DNA from: Hypomyces perniciosus
Taxonomy: Eukaryota > Ascomycota > Sordariomycetes > Hypocreales > Hypocreaceae
Direction of reading: 5' to 3'
Assembly (NCBI GenBank): GCA_008477525.1
Contig: SPDT01000001.1
Span: forward strand, 3,348,001-3,412,000
DNA length: 64,000 bases
Shown: positions 33,246-45,395 of the stretch, piece by piece
Layout of the letters: every line of letters starts with the position of its first letter
Position numbering within the stretch: position 1 is the stretch's first letter
Position numbers and translations under genes: made by a program
Notes under the pieces: model-generated
Told to the model about the DNA's origin: nothing
Database searches by the model: none
Seen by the model: only the letters and a program-made list of their open reading frames with translations

Positions 33246-34011
33246 GCAGTCTTAATTTCAATCTCGACGGCGGATTCAAGGGAAACATGTGCTGTGCATG
33301 GGCACGGTCTGGGCGAGGAGAAGAGCACCACGAAGCCGCGTTCTGCATAAATTTCGTATTGATGTTAAAAACAGGAGGTCTAGTACCAAGTACGTACAGC
33401 AAGTTAAGGGCAAAATTAAGCACCCTCTTGAGAGTCAGTACGGAGTATTGTTGCCTTGTGTCACAGGCTCTTCTAAGACTCCTGATTTGGCCGCTGCGCT
33501 CCCTAGCTGTAAAGACTTCACACATCCACGTAGAGCACACTAATACTTTCATCTGCAAATCAATGGATCTCCGTTTCTCCATTTTTGATAGCATTTGTGC
33601 TTAAGTTGAGCATGCAGTATGGCTTTCTAATGGCAGCTTCTTACCCGGGTAGTACTAGTACAAAGGAGGTACGTACCACCTAAGCTGGATTGGGTTTAGA
33701 CCAACAATTGTGACGCCAGTTTGCAGAGGCGATCGTGGAAGCTGGCCATTTTGGCAACGTCAGCTCAACCCTCTCCTCTATCTAGGTATTATCTAACACA
33801 GCTGGAAGCATCGCCGAGCTAGGTGTCTGCTTTTCAACTCACAACAATTTCTCTTCGCCCCTCTTTAGCAACTGAATTAAGTCAAAAGACGGAAATTTTA
33901 TCGCGAAAGCCTTGCGACTCGTGACGCTATCCAAGGACGACGTTCTCGATAGCTACAGCATCAAGTTCGTAACAGCTATACCCTCCCGTCCCCGAGCTTT
34001 GGCGTCCCGCA
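33246..34011. other. Intergenic, 3' of PAS gene and 5' of yip4-like gene
   Basis: 766 bases without a supported gene. A GTACGGAGTAT near-copy lies at 33438-33448. Open frames on both strands here are short and unremarkable. Confidence 0.55.
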
Positions 34012-35045
34012 ATGTCGAGCGCAAGGAGCCAGTACCACCGTACTTCGATGGATGACGATAACTTGATTGATCCTGATGACGGTAAGGAGAATCAGCAACT
34101 CATGCGAAGTCGAGTTGACGACTGACACCAATGAACCAGCTGATATCAACGACTTCGATGACCCTCTGGCTACGCAGTCGTCGAGCCAACCGCTGACGGG
34201 CAATATCGGATCCGGATCCTCGGCATCACAGCCGCTCGATGAGGGCTATCTTACCTCGCGCATCCCCGGCGAAGACAGAAGAGCACCACAGAACACCATT
34301 GATGAAACGGTCTGGGAGACGCTTCGCCGTGATCTGCTTGCCGTCTGGGCGAAGCTAAAAGAGGTTCTGTACCCACGATACCTTCTTGGTGGCACCATGT
34401 TCGATTCCGAAGGAGGCCTTCGTGGCGCGTACTCTAACATCCGCGGGGCTGGCCTGACGGGCACGAGGGAGGAGCTCACTGGGCTTGCCAGTCGCGTGAT
34501 GGATGCCGAGGCGCTGCTACAGAGTAACATGAGCCCTGGACTCCGGGACTGGGATCTCTGGGGCCCGCTCATCTTCTGTTTGCTACTGAGTTTACTCCTC
34601 AGCTTCACTGCGCGTGCCGATCAGAAGGATGCCGTCTTCAGCGGTGTTTTTGCTCTAATCTGGCTTGGCGAGGCCCTTGTGACGCTACAGATCAAGCTGC
34701 TAGGCGGTAACATGTAAGTCACTTGGCTTCTCTCTCTCTCCTTACCGAAACAACTGGTTTCTTGGTTGCTTGCATTTCTAACTCACCCGGTACAGTTCAT
34801 TTGCCCAGAGTATCTGCATCATCGGCTACACACTTTTTCCTTTGGTGATTGCTGCTCTCTTATCAGCTCTCAAGCTGCATTGGATTGCCCGCATACCCGT
34901 CTATCTCGTCCTCATTTCTTGGTCACTCGCCGCTGGCGTTAGTATTCTGGGGGGCAGCGGCGTTGTCAAGAACCGGGTAGCTATAGCTGTTTACCCACTC
35001 TTCGTTTTCTACCTTGGACTGGGTTGTCTTTGCTTCATCAGCTAA
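34012..35045 (+). CDS. Yip1-domain Golgi membrane protein, Yip4/YIPF6 type
   Basis: Rab-interacting five-span membrane protein of the ER-Golgi system. Exons 34012-34081, 34140-34713 and 34796-35045 give 297 residues. The cytosolic N-terminal part is acidic and ends in NTIDETVWETLRRDLLAVWAKLKEVLYPR, the conserved pre-membrane block of this subfamily. Membrane segments: DLWGPLIFCLLLSLLLSF, AVFSGVFALIWLGEALVTLQIKLLGG, SICIIGYTLFPLVIAALLSAL, RIPVYLVLISWSLAAGVSIL and RVAIAVYPLFVFYLGLGCLCFI. DWDLWGPL and the GG..SF..S.C..GY..FP pattern spanning the second intron are diagnostic. Both joins restore frame (G|CT; AT|T). Confidence 0.9.
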
Positions 35046-35963
35046 TCTTTCTTCTTCGATGGGAAGCAACACTCTCGGGCCCGCTTTGGACAGGATTGGG
35101 AGCTGGGCTTGATTCCTTCATAAATGGCAAGGTTTAACGCCATTTTCCCGCTGTACTTTTAGATTGTCTGGTGTCTGGCGGAGGCAAGGGAATGCCATGT
35201 AGCAACTTCGATGATGATGACGAGCCATGCTCGAGATAGACCAGATGTTGGTCTTTTGTTATGACTAGTATTGTCATTCCCCGATTTCGATTGCCTTTGT
35301 GCTTGTCATCGTAGTAATTTGTTCGTACTCGATAAAATTGTTGGAGTAATTTACTGCCAAAGCGGGAACTTGCAAAAATTGTGACCTCAGCACAGAGTTT
35401 ACACAATGGCCATAGTGGCAGTATTTACTTCGTACTCTGTGGTACTGCTAGGAATGAATGTCTATTTCCAGATGCTGTGCTTCGTATGTGCAGTAATATT
35501 CCAGTGCTAAATTGCTTTGGTTGGTTATTACCCCTCTTTCAGTTAGGTAGGGCGGTGAACGCCAACGCCGGAACTGTCAATTTACTTCCCAATTATTCTG
35601 CAACGCTGGACTGACGACATTGATTGGGCGATAGGTAGTGTTGCTGGCCGTGGGCCTTGACGAAAACGACTTTTGGCGTCAAAGAACAGCGCGACAACTG
35701 TGCCGCTGGCATACACGGGTATTCATCATCAGCTGTGTCCGAAACCACATTTTCTTCATACCGGCACAACGATCACACATTTTTCTTTCTATCCTTCATT
35801 CTTTCTTTAGTTGTTTCTTTTCCTGGGCCAACTTGCGCGAACGTGGACGTGGACGGTTACTCTGTTTGTCTGGCTGGTGATCACCTCACGATCCTCCTCG
35901 TTACCGACCTCATCCGCTCTCGCCTCAATCGCCTCGACCCTCTCCCAGCCAAGCTTGTCAACC
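35046..35963. other. Intergenic, 5' of the Yrb2-like gene
   Basis: 918 bases with no supported gene. The last 200 bases are pyrimidine-rich (TTTTTCTTTCTATCCTTCATTC around 35780) and probably belong to the leader. Confidence 0.55.
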
Positions 35964-37599
35964 ATGACTGATGATGCGCAAGGGGCCAGCCCCAAGAACG
36001 AGCCAGTCCACCCCGAAGTAGGCGAGGATGCTGAGACACGTGCCGCCCGGCGAGAGCTCAAGCAGTCAACTATCTCTGACCCCCCCGCCACAACTGGCAA
36101 CTCTACTGCCAACTCTTCCGATGGCAAAACTACCCGCCCCGATACGCCGGCCGACAATATGTCCGATACACAGGACGAGGATCTCAGGGAACAAATCTCT
36201 TCACCCAAGAAAAAGCGTGCACACGACCAGCTAGACGGAGGTAGAGATTCCGAGGACAATGATGCCAATAGTGTCGCATCCACCGATTCCGCTAGAGATC
36301 GCGCTTCGCGATTAGAGCCCGAGAAGAAGAGGCACCGGGATGAAGAGTCCAAGGGAGATGCTACGGTACGCGATCCCCCGAGAAAAATGTCTTGACTTTT
36401 CTCTAGTTTAACCAACACTATATAGAATCCCTCAACGGAAGAAACGGCCGATGCCGGGAAGTCACCGACCAAGAAAGCGCCGCAAACATCGGCTAGTGCC
36501 TTCGTAGCCTCAGGATTTGGTAAACTGGCGACAGGGTCATCGCCATTTGCAGGCCTAAGCGGTTCTCAGGGCAGTGTGTTCGGTTCATCAGGCGGCTCCT
36601 CGCAGTCTCCATTCGGCTCTGTGTCAGCTGCCCCAGGATCACAACTAGCAACAGCAGTGGCTCCCAAACTTACCTTTGGCAGCGCAAATAATGCCTCGCC
36701 ATTCGCCGGTCTCTCCTCTGGGGCTAGCAGATTCGGAAGTGGATTTGGCGGTGGCACCTTTGGCGCTGCGTTGTCGGGGGGCAAGGGGCTTGCAAGTTTT
36801 GCTTCCCCCGGAACGAAATCCCTCCAAAGTGATAAACCCGCGAGACCTTTCGGAGCCCCAGAGAGTGATGCTGAAGACGACGGTGAAGACGACGAAGACG
36901 GAGATAATGACACTGAAGCTAATGAGGCCGAACGAGCTGCGTCACCGGAGAAGGAATCAGAAGATAAGAAAAAGCTTAGGTTGCAAAGGGGTGAGTGAAA
37001 ACTATTAACGAAACGTCACTCTGTTATATAACCAAACGTCTGTGCTGACTCCTCGCAGTGGAAGTGGATGACGGAGAAGCAGGCGAGGCAACTATTTTAT
37101 CTGTGAGGGCAAAAATGTTTCATCACGATAAAGAGGCAGGATGGAAAGAACGGGGCGCGGGCATGCTGAAGATCAATGCACCGCAAGGGTGTGTTGAATT
37201 TGATGAGTCCGGGTCTCCAATTCCTGGATCCTTTGATGCCTCTGGGTTAGACGATGATGATGACGAGGACAAATCCCAGACACACAAGGTTGTCCGGCTC
37301 ATTATGCGGCAGGACCAAACGCACCGTGTCATTCTGAATACGGCCATTCTTCCGGCTATGCAGTTTCAAGAAAAAGCATCACTGAAATCCGTCGGGATAC
37401 TTTTCACTGCGTTTGAGGGTGAACAAGCCAAACCTGTCAGTGTCACAATGCGGGTTAGTGTCTCCTTTTCCATCTTTCTCTCCCAAGTGCGTTCTCATGG
37501 TGTTGACCACATATTTACCCTTTCCAGATGTCAGCGGCAAACGCTAAGAGCTTTTTGAACGAAATTGGCATCATCCAAAGAGAGCTTCAAAGCAACTAG
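35964..37599 (+). CDS. Ran-binding RanBP1-domain protein, Yrb2/RanBP3 type
   Basis: Cofactor of Crm1-dependent nuclear export. Exons 35964-36365, 36426-36990, 37059-37453 and 37528-37599 give 477 residues. Residues 1-190 are disordered with the bipartite basic stretch SPKKKRAH and EPEKKRHRDE. Residues about 165-270 hold FG repeats (GFGKL, VFGSS, PFGSV, TFGSA, RFGSGFGGGTFGAAL), as in Yrb2. The Ran-binding domain at the C terminus includes ILSVRAKMFHHDKEAGWKERGAGMLKINAPQG and RLIMRQDQTHRVILNTAILPAMQFQEKASLKSVGILFTAFEGEQAKPVSVTMRMSAANAKSFLNEI. An acidic insertion, LDDDDDEDKS, interrupts it. The N-terminal position of FG repeats plus a single RanBP1 domain separates it from Yrb1. Confidence 0.9.
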
Positions 37600-38381
37600 G
37601 AACTGCCGTGAGCATCTCTTAATATCTTCCGCTGTAACAGAGATGGACACGGGGTATAGACCGCATGCCATGGTGATTCGATGGTCGGATCATCGGCCTG
37701 CGCCCCTGATGGGTTGTCTGCACAGCTTTTGTGCTTCCATTGGCTAAGACAGGATGACCAAATACGAGCATAGTACAACTCTTCTTACCGGGACACCTAC
37801 GTGCTTGCAACCCTCCATTCGAAATGGAAGGGAGGCAAGAGAAGAACAATAATGTGGATGGATAGGTGTGATATGTGGAATGAGGAATTTGATGTATGTG
37901 TACAGTACAGGAGAGACAAATTAGACATCTTAAAGGGGCTCCCCCATGGCATGTTATTACGGTCTGAGAGAGAAATATACATAGTAGTATTTACGTCTAA
38001 TTAAGCAAAGCTGTCTGGAGTTGGTTATGGAAACCACATCAGGCTGAGCTTGTTAACGTGCTGCGAGAAATGGCAGGCGTAGTAGGGAATTAGTGAAAAA
38101 CTGATAGGCTCCTAGTATTACAAAGCGGATCAAAAAGATCAGCCTTTGGATGATCAGTCTTGAGAAGCTGGCTTGATGGTCCGTGATAGGCAAGTGAATG
38201 AATCAGCCACGTGATTTGGCGCCAGTTCCGCGATGTGTTAGTTATGGTGGCGACGTAACAGGTCGACACCTCAACTACCTAAATACACCGCAGCTGTCTT
38301 CCTCCCTTTACGTACCTAACCAGAATTCCCGTTGAATTTTGTCTGGAGCAAGGTCTATGGAGAGAATTTCCCATTGGCATA
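37600..38381. other. Intergenic, 5' of hrq1
   Basis: 782 bases without a supported gene. A CACGTG core lies at 38208-38213, about 170 bases before the hrq1 start. Confidence 0.55.
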
Positions 38382-41300
38382 ATGCCAGACAATTCTACGC
38401 CACAACTCAATAGATCCCTGGATAGAGACAGAAACGGGAAACGAAAGAGAGATTCGGGAGAAGAAGAGGACTTACCGACTGTTAAACCAACGAATAAATC
38501 CCGGAATGGGATTGCTACCAAAACAAAACCAGTGCATGAAAAGGGCACCAGCAATGTCACCGAGTCTGTCATTCCGTGGTCTGGCTATTTCAGGGGTATT
38601 GAGAAAGCGCACAAGGCCCTGAACCTGGTTTACACATTTTGCTCCACGCGCAAGCATCTGGCAACAACGTTTGATAACCTTCGGCCTGCAGTCGAGGCTC
38701 ACATACAAAGGAACCTGTCTGTTGAAGACGTAACTTTCATGGTGGCTTTACGCCCAGAGGGCATTCGCTTTGGTTATGTGGACGAGCTCATGCTGCAGCT
38801 TGACATCAAGGGTGCGGAGAAGGATGATGTCTTCAAAACATCTGGTTCCGCGAGGTCCCAGGCCCGAGTACACGATGCATCTGTTGGTGGCTGGACTGGC
38901 CGCGAAAGCCTGGAGGGACATCACAATTGTGAAACTACATCCAGTGGAAGAGAAGTGTTATACTTGGAATTCATCGATGGTGATTTGAAACGGCAAGTTC
39001 AGGATAAAAAAACGGGCGAACCCACGCGACCGAGCCGGAAGCTAAGGGAGGAGAAATTGAAGATGCCTGTTTACGGTCAGAAGCAAATGACACAGCTGAT
39101 TGAGCGACGCAACCAGAGATTTGTCACCTCTATCAACCTATTTCTCAACAAGTGCATAAAAGAGAATTTAGACCCAGAACAAACCTTGCGAGAAAGAGCC
39201 GAAGCATTTATCCCTAGACTGTCGCCGAAAGAAGATGAAACAGTCGATTTGATCGCCGGCATCACTCCTGATCACATACCGAAGGAGCGGAGGAGTATTC
39301 CTGAAATTGTCCAAGAACTAAAAGAGAGCCCTTGGTATACTGGTCAGATCGTTCCAGACGGACATCGAGTCTTCGAGCCTCAAAAGCCTATATATGGAGA
39401 TCTCAACTTTTTGTTGAGTCAAGACCTAGTAAATGCGCTATTCAATGCGAAAGGGATAACGAAATTCTATGCCCACCAGGCCGAAGCTCTAAATGGACTC
39501 TATGAAGGGCAAAATATCGTGGTAGCGACCTCAACCAGCTCTGGAAAATCCTTAATCTACCAGCTTCCTGTTTTGTTAGCCCTGGAACAAGATCGTAGCT
39601 CCAGGGCCATGTACATCTTTCCTACAAAGGCGCTCGCGCAAGATCAGAAGCGAAGCTTGAAGGAGATGATTACTTTTATGCCAGGCCTTGAAGATAGCGT
39701 GGTAGAAACATTTGATGGTGATACGCCCATGAGCGAACGTAATGCTATCCGGGAAGAAGCGAGGGTGATCTTCACCAATCCTGACATGCTTCACGTCACA
39801 ATTCTCCCACAGGAAGAGAAATGGAGGACATTTCTCAAAAATCTAAAACATGTTGTCGGCAAGTGGTTTGAAACATCATCTTGAAGAAGCATACTTGTCT
39901 AACTGAGATCTATAGTTGATGAGCTACACTGCTATAATGGCCAGTTTGGATCCCATGTTGCCTTCATTATGCGAAGATTGAGGCGGATATGTGCAGCTGT
40001 GGGAAATCGACGGGTCAAGTTCATCTCTTGCTCTGCAACCGTGGCGAACCCAGAAGACCACTTCAAGGCAATATTTGGCATCTCAAATGTTCGCTTGATT
40101 GACTATGATGGATCACCGTCTGGTCGCAAAGAGTTTTTGTGTTGGAATACCCCCTTCAAGGACCCCGGAGATCCAGCAAGTGGGCGTGGAAACACCAAGT
40201 TTGAGTGTGCTCGCCTGTTTTGCGCTCTGCTACTGAGAGGAGTCAGGATCATTGCATTTTGTCGAGTAAGAGCACAGTGTGAGCATTTGTTCAATGCCAT
40301 CAAGCAAGAACTCGAGGCATTGGGTCGACCAGAATGCATCAAGCTAGTCATGAGCTACCGTGGTGGATACACAGCCACAGATCGTCGAAGAATCGAGGCG
40401 GAGATGTTTGAAGGCAAGCTCCTAGGAATAGTTGCTACCACAGCTTTGGAGCTGGGAATTGACATCGGCACACTGGACTGCGTACTGACCTGGGGTTTCC
40501 CCTACACGATTGCAAATTTGCGACAGCAGAGTGGTCGGGCTGGGCGGCGGAACAATGATTCGCTTTCGATTCTGGTGGGCGATAGCTTTCCGACTGACCA
40601 ACACTACATGCAGAACCCCGATGAGCTCTTCTCAAAGCCAAACGGCGAACTGCAAGTGGATCTTGATAATATGCTTATTAGGGAAGGGCACATTCAGTGT
40701 GCTGCGTACGAGATGCCAATCAGACCGAAGGAGGATGCACAGTACTTTGGTGAAGACTTGCCCCAGATTTGCCAAGAGAGGCTGCTAAGGGATGCGATGG
40801 CCTACTTTCACTGCCATGATCGCTTCCGCCCGAATCCGTCAAGATGTGTCGCGATTCGAGACACCGAGGACGAGCATTTTGCCATCGTTGATATCACACA
40901 CGGGAGAAATGTGGTGCTGGAAGAACTGGAGGCTTCAAGGGCCACATTTACGATCTATGATGGTGCAATATTCCTTCACCAGGGCAACAAGTACCTAGTT
41001 CGAGACTTTGCACCAGATAGAGGCATTGCAAAGGTGGAAAAGGTCCAAGTGGAATGGACAACGACACAGCGAGACTTCACCGATATCGATCCGATGGAAA
41101 CAGAGGCCATACGCAAGATAGCAGGTTCACTTTGTCATGCATACTATGGGCCTATCAAGATCCAACAGAATGTGTTTGGGTTCTTCAAGGTGGACAAGAA
41201 TGGGAAAGTGTTGGATGCGGTTCAGGTGGACAATCCACCTGTTATTCGATACAGCAAAGGGATGTGGCTAGACGTGCCGCGACAGGCACTCGAACTACTA

Positions 41301-41885
41301 CAAGTGCGACGCCTAAACGTAGCGGCAGCCATTCATGCGGCGGAGCACGCTGTCATGAGTTTGCTGCCTACGTTTGTTATTAGCATGCCTCAGGACGTAC
41401 GGACAGAGTGCAAGGTAGCACTCAAGGAGTTTGCCAAGAATGAAACAAAGCGGAAGCGACCCGCTAGACTGACATTTTACGATGCAAAGGGAGGTGCGAA
41501 CGGGTCAGGAATCAGCACCAAGGCATTCGATCATATCGACCATCTGTTGAAGCAGGCTCTACAACGGGTGGAAGGTTGTTGCTGCCAGCGCGGCTGTGTT
41601 GAATGTGTTGCCTCGGAGATGTGCAAGGAATCTAACGAAGTGATGAGCAAAGCCGGATGCCAAGTTGTGCTTAGGAGCTTGTTGAACATGGAAATTGACG
41701 AAGAGAAGCTGCCAATAGGGCCTGAGGATTTCAGTCCTGTGGGAATCGAGACGGTGGTGGTTGCGGAGCCTGTCCCAATGAAAGGACAAGGCCAGGACAC
41801 CAGCACCTGGCGGGGGAGCAACATGTTCTTACAGAAGAAAGATTCCGAAGAAAGTTCAATGGGGGGATTTTGTGAGACAGGCTAG
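38382..41885 (+). CDS. HRQ1: Hrq1, RecQ4-related 3'-5' DNA helicase
   Basis: SF2 helicase acting in crosslink repair and telomere maintenance. Exons 38382-39858 and 39916-41885 give 1148 residues. The N-terminal 350 residues are basic and poorly conserved. KFYAHQAEALNGLYEGQNIVVATSTSSGKSLIYQLP carries motif Q-like and Walker A sequences near 365-395. The intron ends immediately before VDELHCYNG, the DELH box. SCSATVANPEDH is motif III, ATTALELGIDIG motif V and RQQSGRAGRRN motif VI. The C-terminal Hrq1 module (DUF1998-like) has the cysteine cluster VEGCCCQRGCVECVASEMCKESN. The intron uses a GC donor: G|GCAAGT...CTATAG|TT. No GT donor nearby keeps the frame, so GC-AG splicing is the best reading. 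Confidence 0.93.
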
Positions 41886-42083
41886 TAGTATTGACAAGTA
41901 ATTATGTCATAATAAGATAAGGTATCTCACTCTCCGTCATGTATATATGTGGAGACTGGCTCTGGTGTTGCCCATGTTTGAACCCTGACATCCAAGTATT
42001 ATAGTGAATAAATAAAGCCAAATAAACGCAGACACTGCAAGAATCCATGTCGTATCTTTGCCGATTACTCTAGTCTCTATGTT

Positions 42084-44808
42084 CTAAAAAAAGACGAGGT
42101 CATCATCTTTCCACCCCAGATCAGAGAGCATAGCATGTGCGCTCCTCTCCATGGTCCCAGGCCCGCAAATAAGCACAAGCTCCTCGCCACCGACCTGTTT
42201 ACATGATCCGACTTCTACTTCGAACAGTATTTTATCCATCCGACCTCTCCGACCAGTCCATGTTTCTCCGGGTTGAGAGAGCGTATAGATCAGCCGGCAT
42301 CTGTCCTTGGCGGCGACGGCCATGGCGTCGAGCTCTTCTCGACAGAGTATGTCTTCCTCAAACCTATTGCCGTCAAGGACAACACATTCAGTTGGATCCT
42401 CAACGTCCTTGATTACGGCACGCAGGACCTGGAAGATGGGCGTAACGCCGGAGCCCCCGCAGATCATGATGAATCGTTGTACCTTGCGCTGCTTGCCAGA
42501 GATAGTGCAAAGTCCTTTTCCCAGATACTCAAACTTGCCAACCGGCCCCTTGATGTCGACAAAGTGGCCAACCGGGATAGCATCTAGTGCCTGTGTCATT
42601 TTCCCACCTTTACGGCCGTCGAGTCCGTCGTAGTATATCTTTATGAGCACGTCTAGCTTGCCTCTATCAGTGCCTTCTGAGATTGGGGTATAGGCGCGAA
42701 TAATTGCTTCCCGCGTCGCCGGGTCACGAAGACGTATCATCAAGTGTTGGCCGACCGGCAGGCCAATGATTTGCTGATCATGGTCTAATCTGAAAGAGAA
42801 GATTTTCGTATCAGAAGATACTTTTGTCTTTCGCTCCAGGACGGCCTTGCTCCAGGCCTTGGGCTGAAGGAAGATCTCGCGGTTCTGAGCACCAGGCTCT
42901 TCGGCCTCGTTACTAGAAAGCTTAGCGCGAGATGCCTCGTCGAGACTACCAACATGGTATGCTGGCATCATTGCCTTTGCGTTTTCGCTATCTAACAAGC
43001 CCAAGTCTTAGAATTACAGCTGGCAAGAGCCGAAAGGCTCGGGGGAGGCATATCAACTTACGAATTGTAACGAACTCCTCGGATACGTCCTGACCTGCCG
43101 CGCCGAAAATGGATGCGGCGCCACCAGGATGGCCTTCTAAGAACGGTGTGCCGTCATAGACTTGCCCATTGACAACAAACCACGGGTTTATCTCGCCATC
43201 ATGCTCTTTCAGCTCATTGATCGAAATGACGCGCTCAACCTTTGGGTTCGTCATACAAATCTCCTTTGTTGGCTCTTGGATTACTGTCTCTTGGACATCG
43301 TTTGGCGCAGCTTCCCCCCAAAATCCGTTGGTGAGATTACCTCCAGCCTTTTTAACTCGCTCCATCCACCCACCAGACGTCAAGGCAGGCTGTGTTGGGT
43401 GCTCAAACCTGAGGTGGTCCTCTTCTTTATGAATCACCACCCGGAACCAAGGGTTGTTCATCATGCCCAAGACACTCCAATACATGTCTCGAGGCTGGAC
43501 CATCAGCCCGTCATCCATAGCTCGGACCATGATATCACCTGCATCACGAAGATCTTGAATCGCAATGTCAACTTCCCAGAAGCACCAGCAAAAGCACGTT
43601 TCTCTCCACCACAAGTCAACCTGGCCTCCAAAGAGTGTATCACCATCGGGGGCAAGACGATAGTCATCTTCTGGGTACCTGATGCTAGCCATTGACCAAG
43701 ACCGACCTTGATCCAAGGTCACCTCAATCCTCGTTATGCGTTTGCCACCCCCTCCATATGCATAACCTCGAACCTTATACGTCTCCGGACCATGAATTAA
43801 AGAGACTTGCTCATCGTGGGCCGGAAAGCAAACCGCACTATTCACATTGAGGTCATATATCGCATATCTTTCATCCTTCCATGTATCTGGCAGGTCGGCA
43901 CTGGCTTCCGGGGTAACCATGGTAGGAAGAACTCGGTTATCGTAGATGTGGTACCAATTGTCGCTTGGCTCAGAAGTTACCACGATTCTCTTGAGCCACT
44001 TCACACTGCGCCCGCCGATCTGCCCAGGGATAATAACACGAACCGGTTTACCATGATCTGGGTGTAGAACACGGCCGTTCATCTTGTGGGCTATCATGAC
44101 GCCTCGGTTCGGATCCATGCACCAGTTCAGCTTAATTGAGGTGCCGTAGTAGCCGTTCGGCAACTTATCTGCTCCCTCCATGCAGACAAATCTAGCACCT
44201 CTTTTGGGCCTTGCCTGGGCAAGCAATTTTCGTATGGGGACGCCGGTCCACAAAGCTGTTGATAATCCGGAAGGACCCCAAGAGAAACCCTTCGACTTTC
44301 GAACAATGTTTTGTTCTTTCCGACGGTTTCCAGCACAGACAAGAGTGACAGGGTAAGTGACTTGTTGGTAGCTATTGATAAGATCTCGGACAGTGATGGC
44401 GAATGGATGTTCCACCATCCCTTCCACGGTGAATATCCAGTTATCGATGTCTGCGTCGTCGCACTTCGGTACTGCGCCGTGGTTTCGTACATAATGAAGA
44501 TTCTCGCTGGTGATGAACCCTTCATTGTAAAGGTCGCTTAAAGGGGCCTCTGAGTTGAATGGATGCAGTCCCGTGAGCCGAATAAGTCGTGGATCACGGT
44601 CAACATGGTTATCGGGAGTTTTTAGGTCTTCAGGACGCACGCTCTTTTGTTGATACTTGGGAGGTAACGGGTACGTCTTGAGCCCATTGATGGTAGGCCC
44701 ATAGATCGAGGATTGCGCATCTTCTTCAAAGGCACCATCTATGCTACCTTTTCTGGAAGGCTTTGCTGTGCTGGGCGGGCTGGGAGGAAACTGTATAACA
44801 GATGACAT
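42084..44808 (-). CDS. niaD: NADPH-type nitrate reductase
   Basis: Reduces nitrate to nitrite, the first step of nitrate assimilation, in the cytosol. Exons on the minus strand, 44808-43062 and 42991-42084, give 884 residues, the usual length. Molybdopterin domain: VTLVCAGNRRKEQN with the molybdenum-ligand Cys at about 190, NGYYGTSIKLNW, and HPDHGKPVRVIIPGQIGGRSVKWL. The dimerisation domain follows. Cytochrome b5 domain at about 540-600: WFVVNGQVYDGTPFLEGHPGGAASI, with the second haem His in IHSENAKAMMPAYH. FAD domain: IRAYTPISEG, KGPVGKFEYLG. NAD(P) domain: CGGSGVTPIFQVL and CGPG. The codon of the second haem histidine is split by the intron (C|AT). The upstream 1.4 kb, shared with upf2, has a NIT4 palindrome and GATA sites. 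No nitrite reductase or nitrate transporter gene is adjacent. Confidence 0.97.
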
Positions 44809-45013
44809 GTTTGACCCAATTAATAGCTGAGCCAACGAGAAGATATGAATCCCCTTTTCGCGCGGCTGTCTATTAATGCAAATGATGGAGAAGTACCATG
44901 CACCAGAGCACACACCAAGCTGTAGCGAACGAGAGACGACGTGCTACCGTTGAAGCTGGATCCGTATTTGCGAATGGGGGTGCAACTGCACTGGTATCCT
45001 AGGGTATAAGACA

Positions 45014-45018
45014 GATAA
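45014..45018. promoter_or_regulatory. GATA element (AGATAA), niaD promoter
   Basis: HGATAR-type core AGATAA about 205 bases upstream of the nitrate reductase start. AreA/NIT2, the global nitrogen activator, binds such sites. Further copies at 45191-45196 and 45594-45599 support a real cluster, though single GATA cores are common. Confidence 0.5.
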
Positions 45019-45190
45019 AAGGCGTACAAAAAACCAACAAATTGCGATTGTAAGCCACTTCTGCTTCCTCAAGAGAACATCTCCTCTCTGGAATGAGACT
45101 AGATGAGCATACTGTCCATTTACATGGGATAGATAGTAAACATGTTATAGAGCCGTAGAATGTGGGGAACGAAATAGTGTGCAAAGGGAA

Positions 45191-45196
45191 AGATAA
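45191..45196. promoter_or_regulatory. GATA element (AGATAA), niaD promoter
   Basis: AGATAAG lies about 50 bases from the NIT4 palindrome. Close spacing of a NIT2 and a NIT4 site is the known arrangement in fungal nitrate promoters. Confidence 0.5.
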
Positions 45197-45241
45197 GAAC
45201 ACTCGCCCCGGAGATGTTACGATCGAACTAATCGCCCATAC

Positions 45242-45249
45242 TCCGCGGA
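45242..45249. promoter_or_regulatory. NIT4/NirA site TCCGCGGA, niaD promoter
   Basis: A perfect TCCGCGGA palindrome, the Neurospora NIT4 site. With the preceding C it also fits the Aspergillus NirA consensus CTCCGHGG (45241-45248). It lies 434 bases upstream of the niaD start codon and next to GATA elements, so nitrate induction is a strong inference. Confidence 0.75.
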
Positions 45250-45384
45250 CACGCCAACTGAAGCCCAAAGCCCAAAGCTCAATGTTGCTTTATGAATTCA
45301 ATTCGTTTCTTTGGCGCGCAACGAAAACAACAAGCTTGCGTACGGACTAGTAGGGATATCGTCTTGTGGCCAAATGCCCTCTGA

Positions 45385-45395
45385 GTACGGAGTAC
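45385..45395. repeat. Dispersed motif GTACGGAGTAC
   Basis: Exact copy of the intergenic 11-mer, in the niaD/upf2 divergent region, 66 bases before a TACTCCGTAG half-copy in the opposite orientation. Confidence 0.5.

Noticed and set aside
35807..36472. 221-codon minus-strand frame over the Yrb2-like gene start
   Set aside because: Antisense of the low-complexity acidic N terminus; crosses the intron of the real gene without splice logic.
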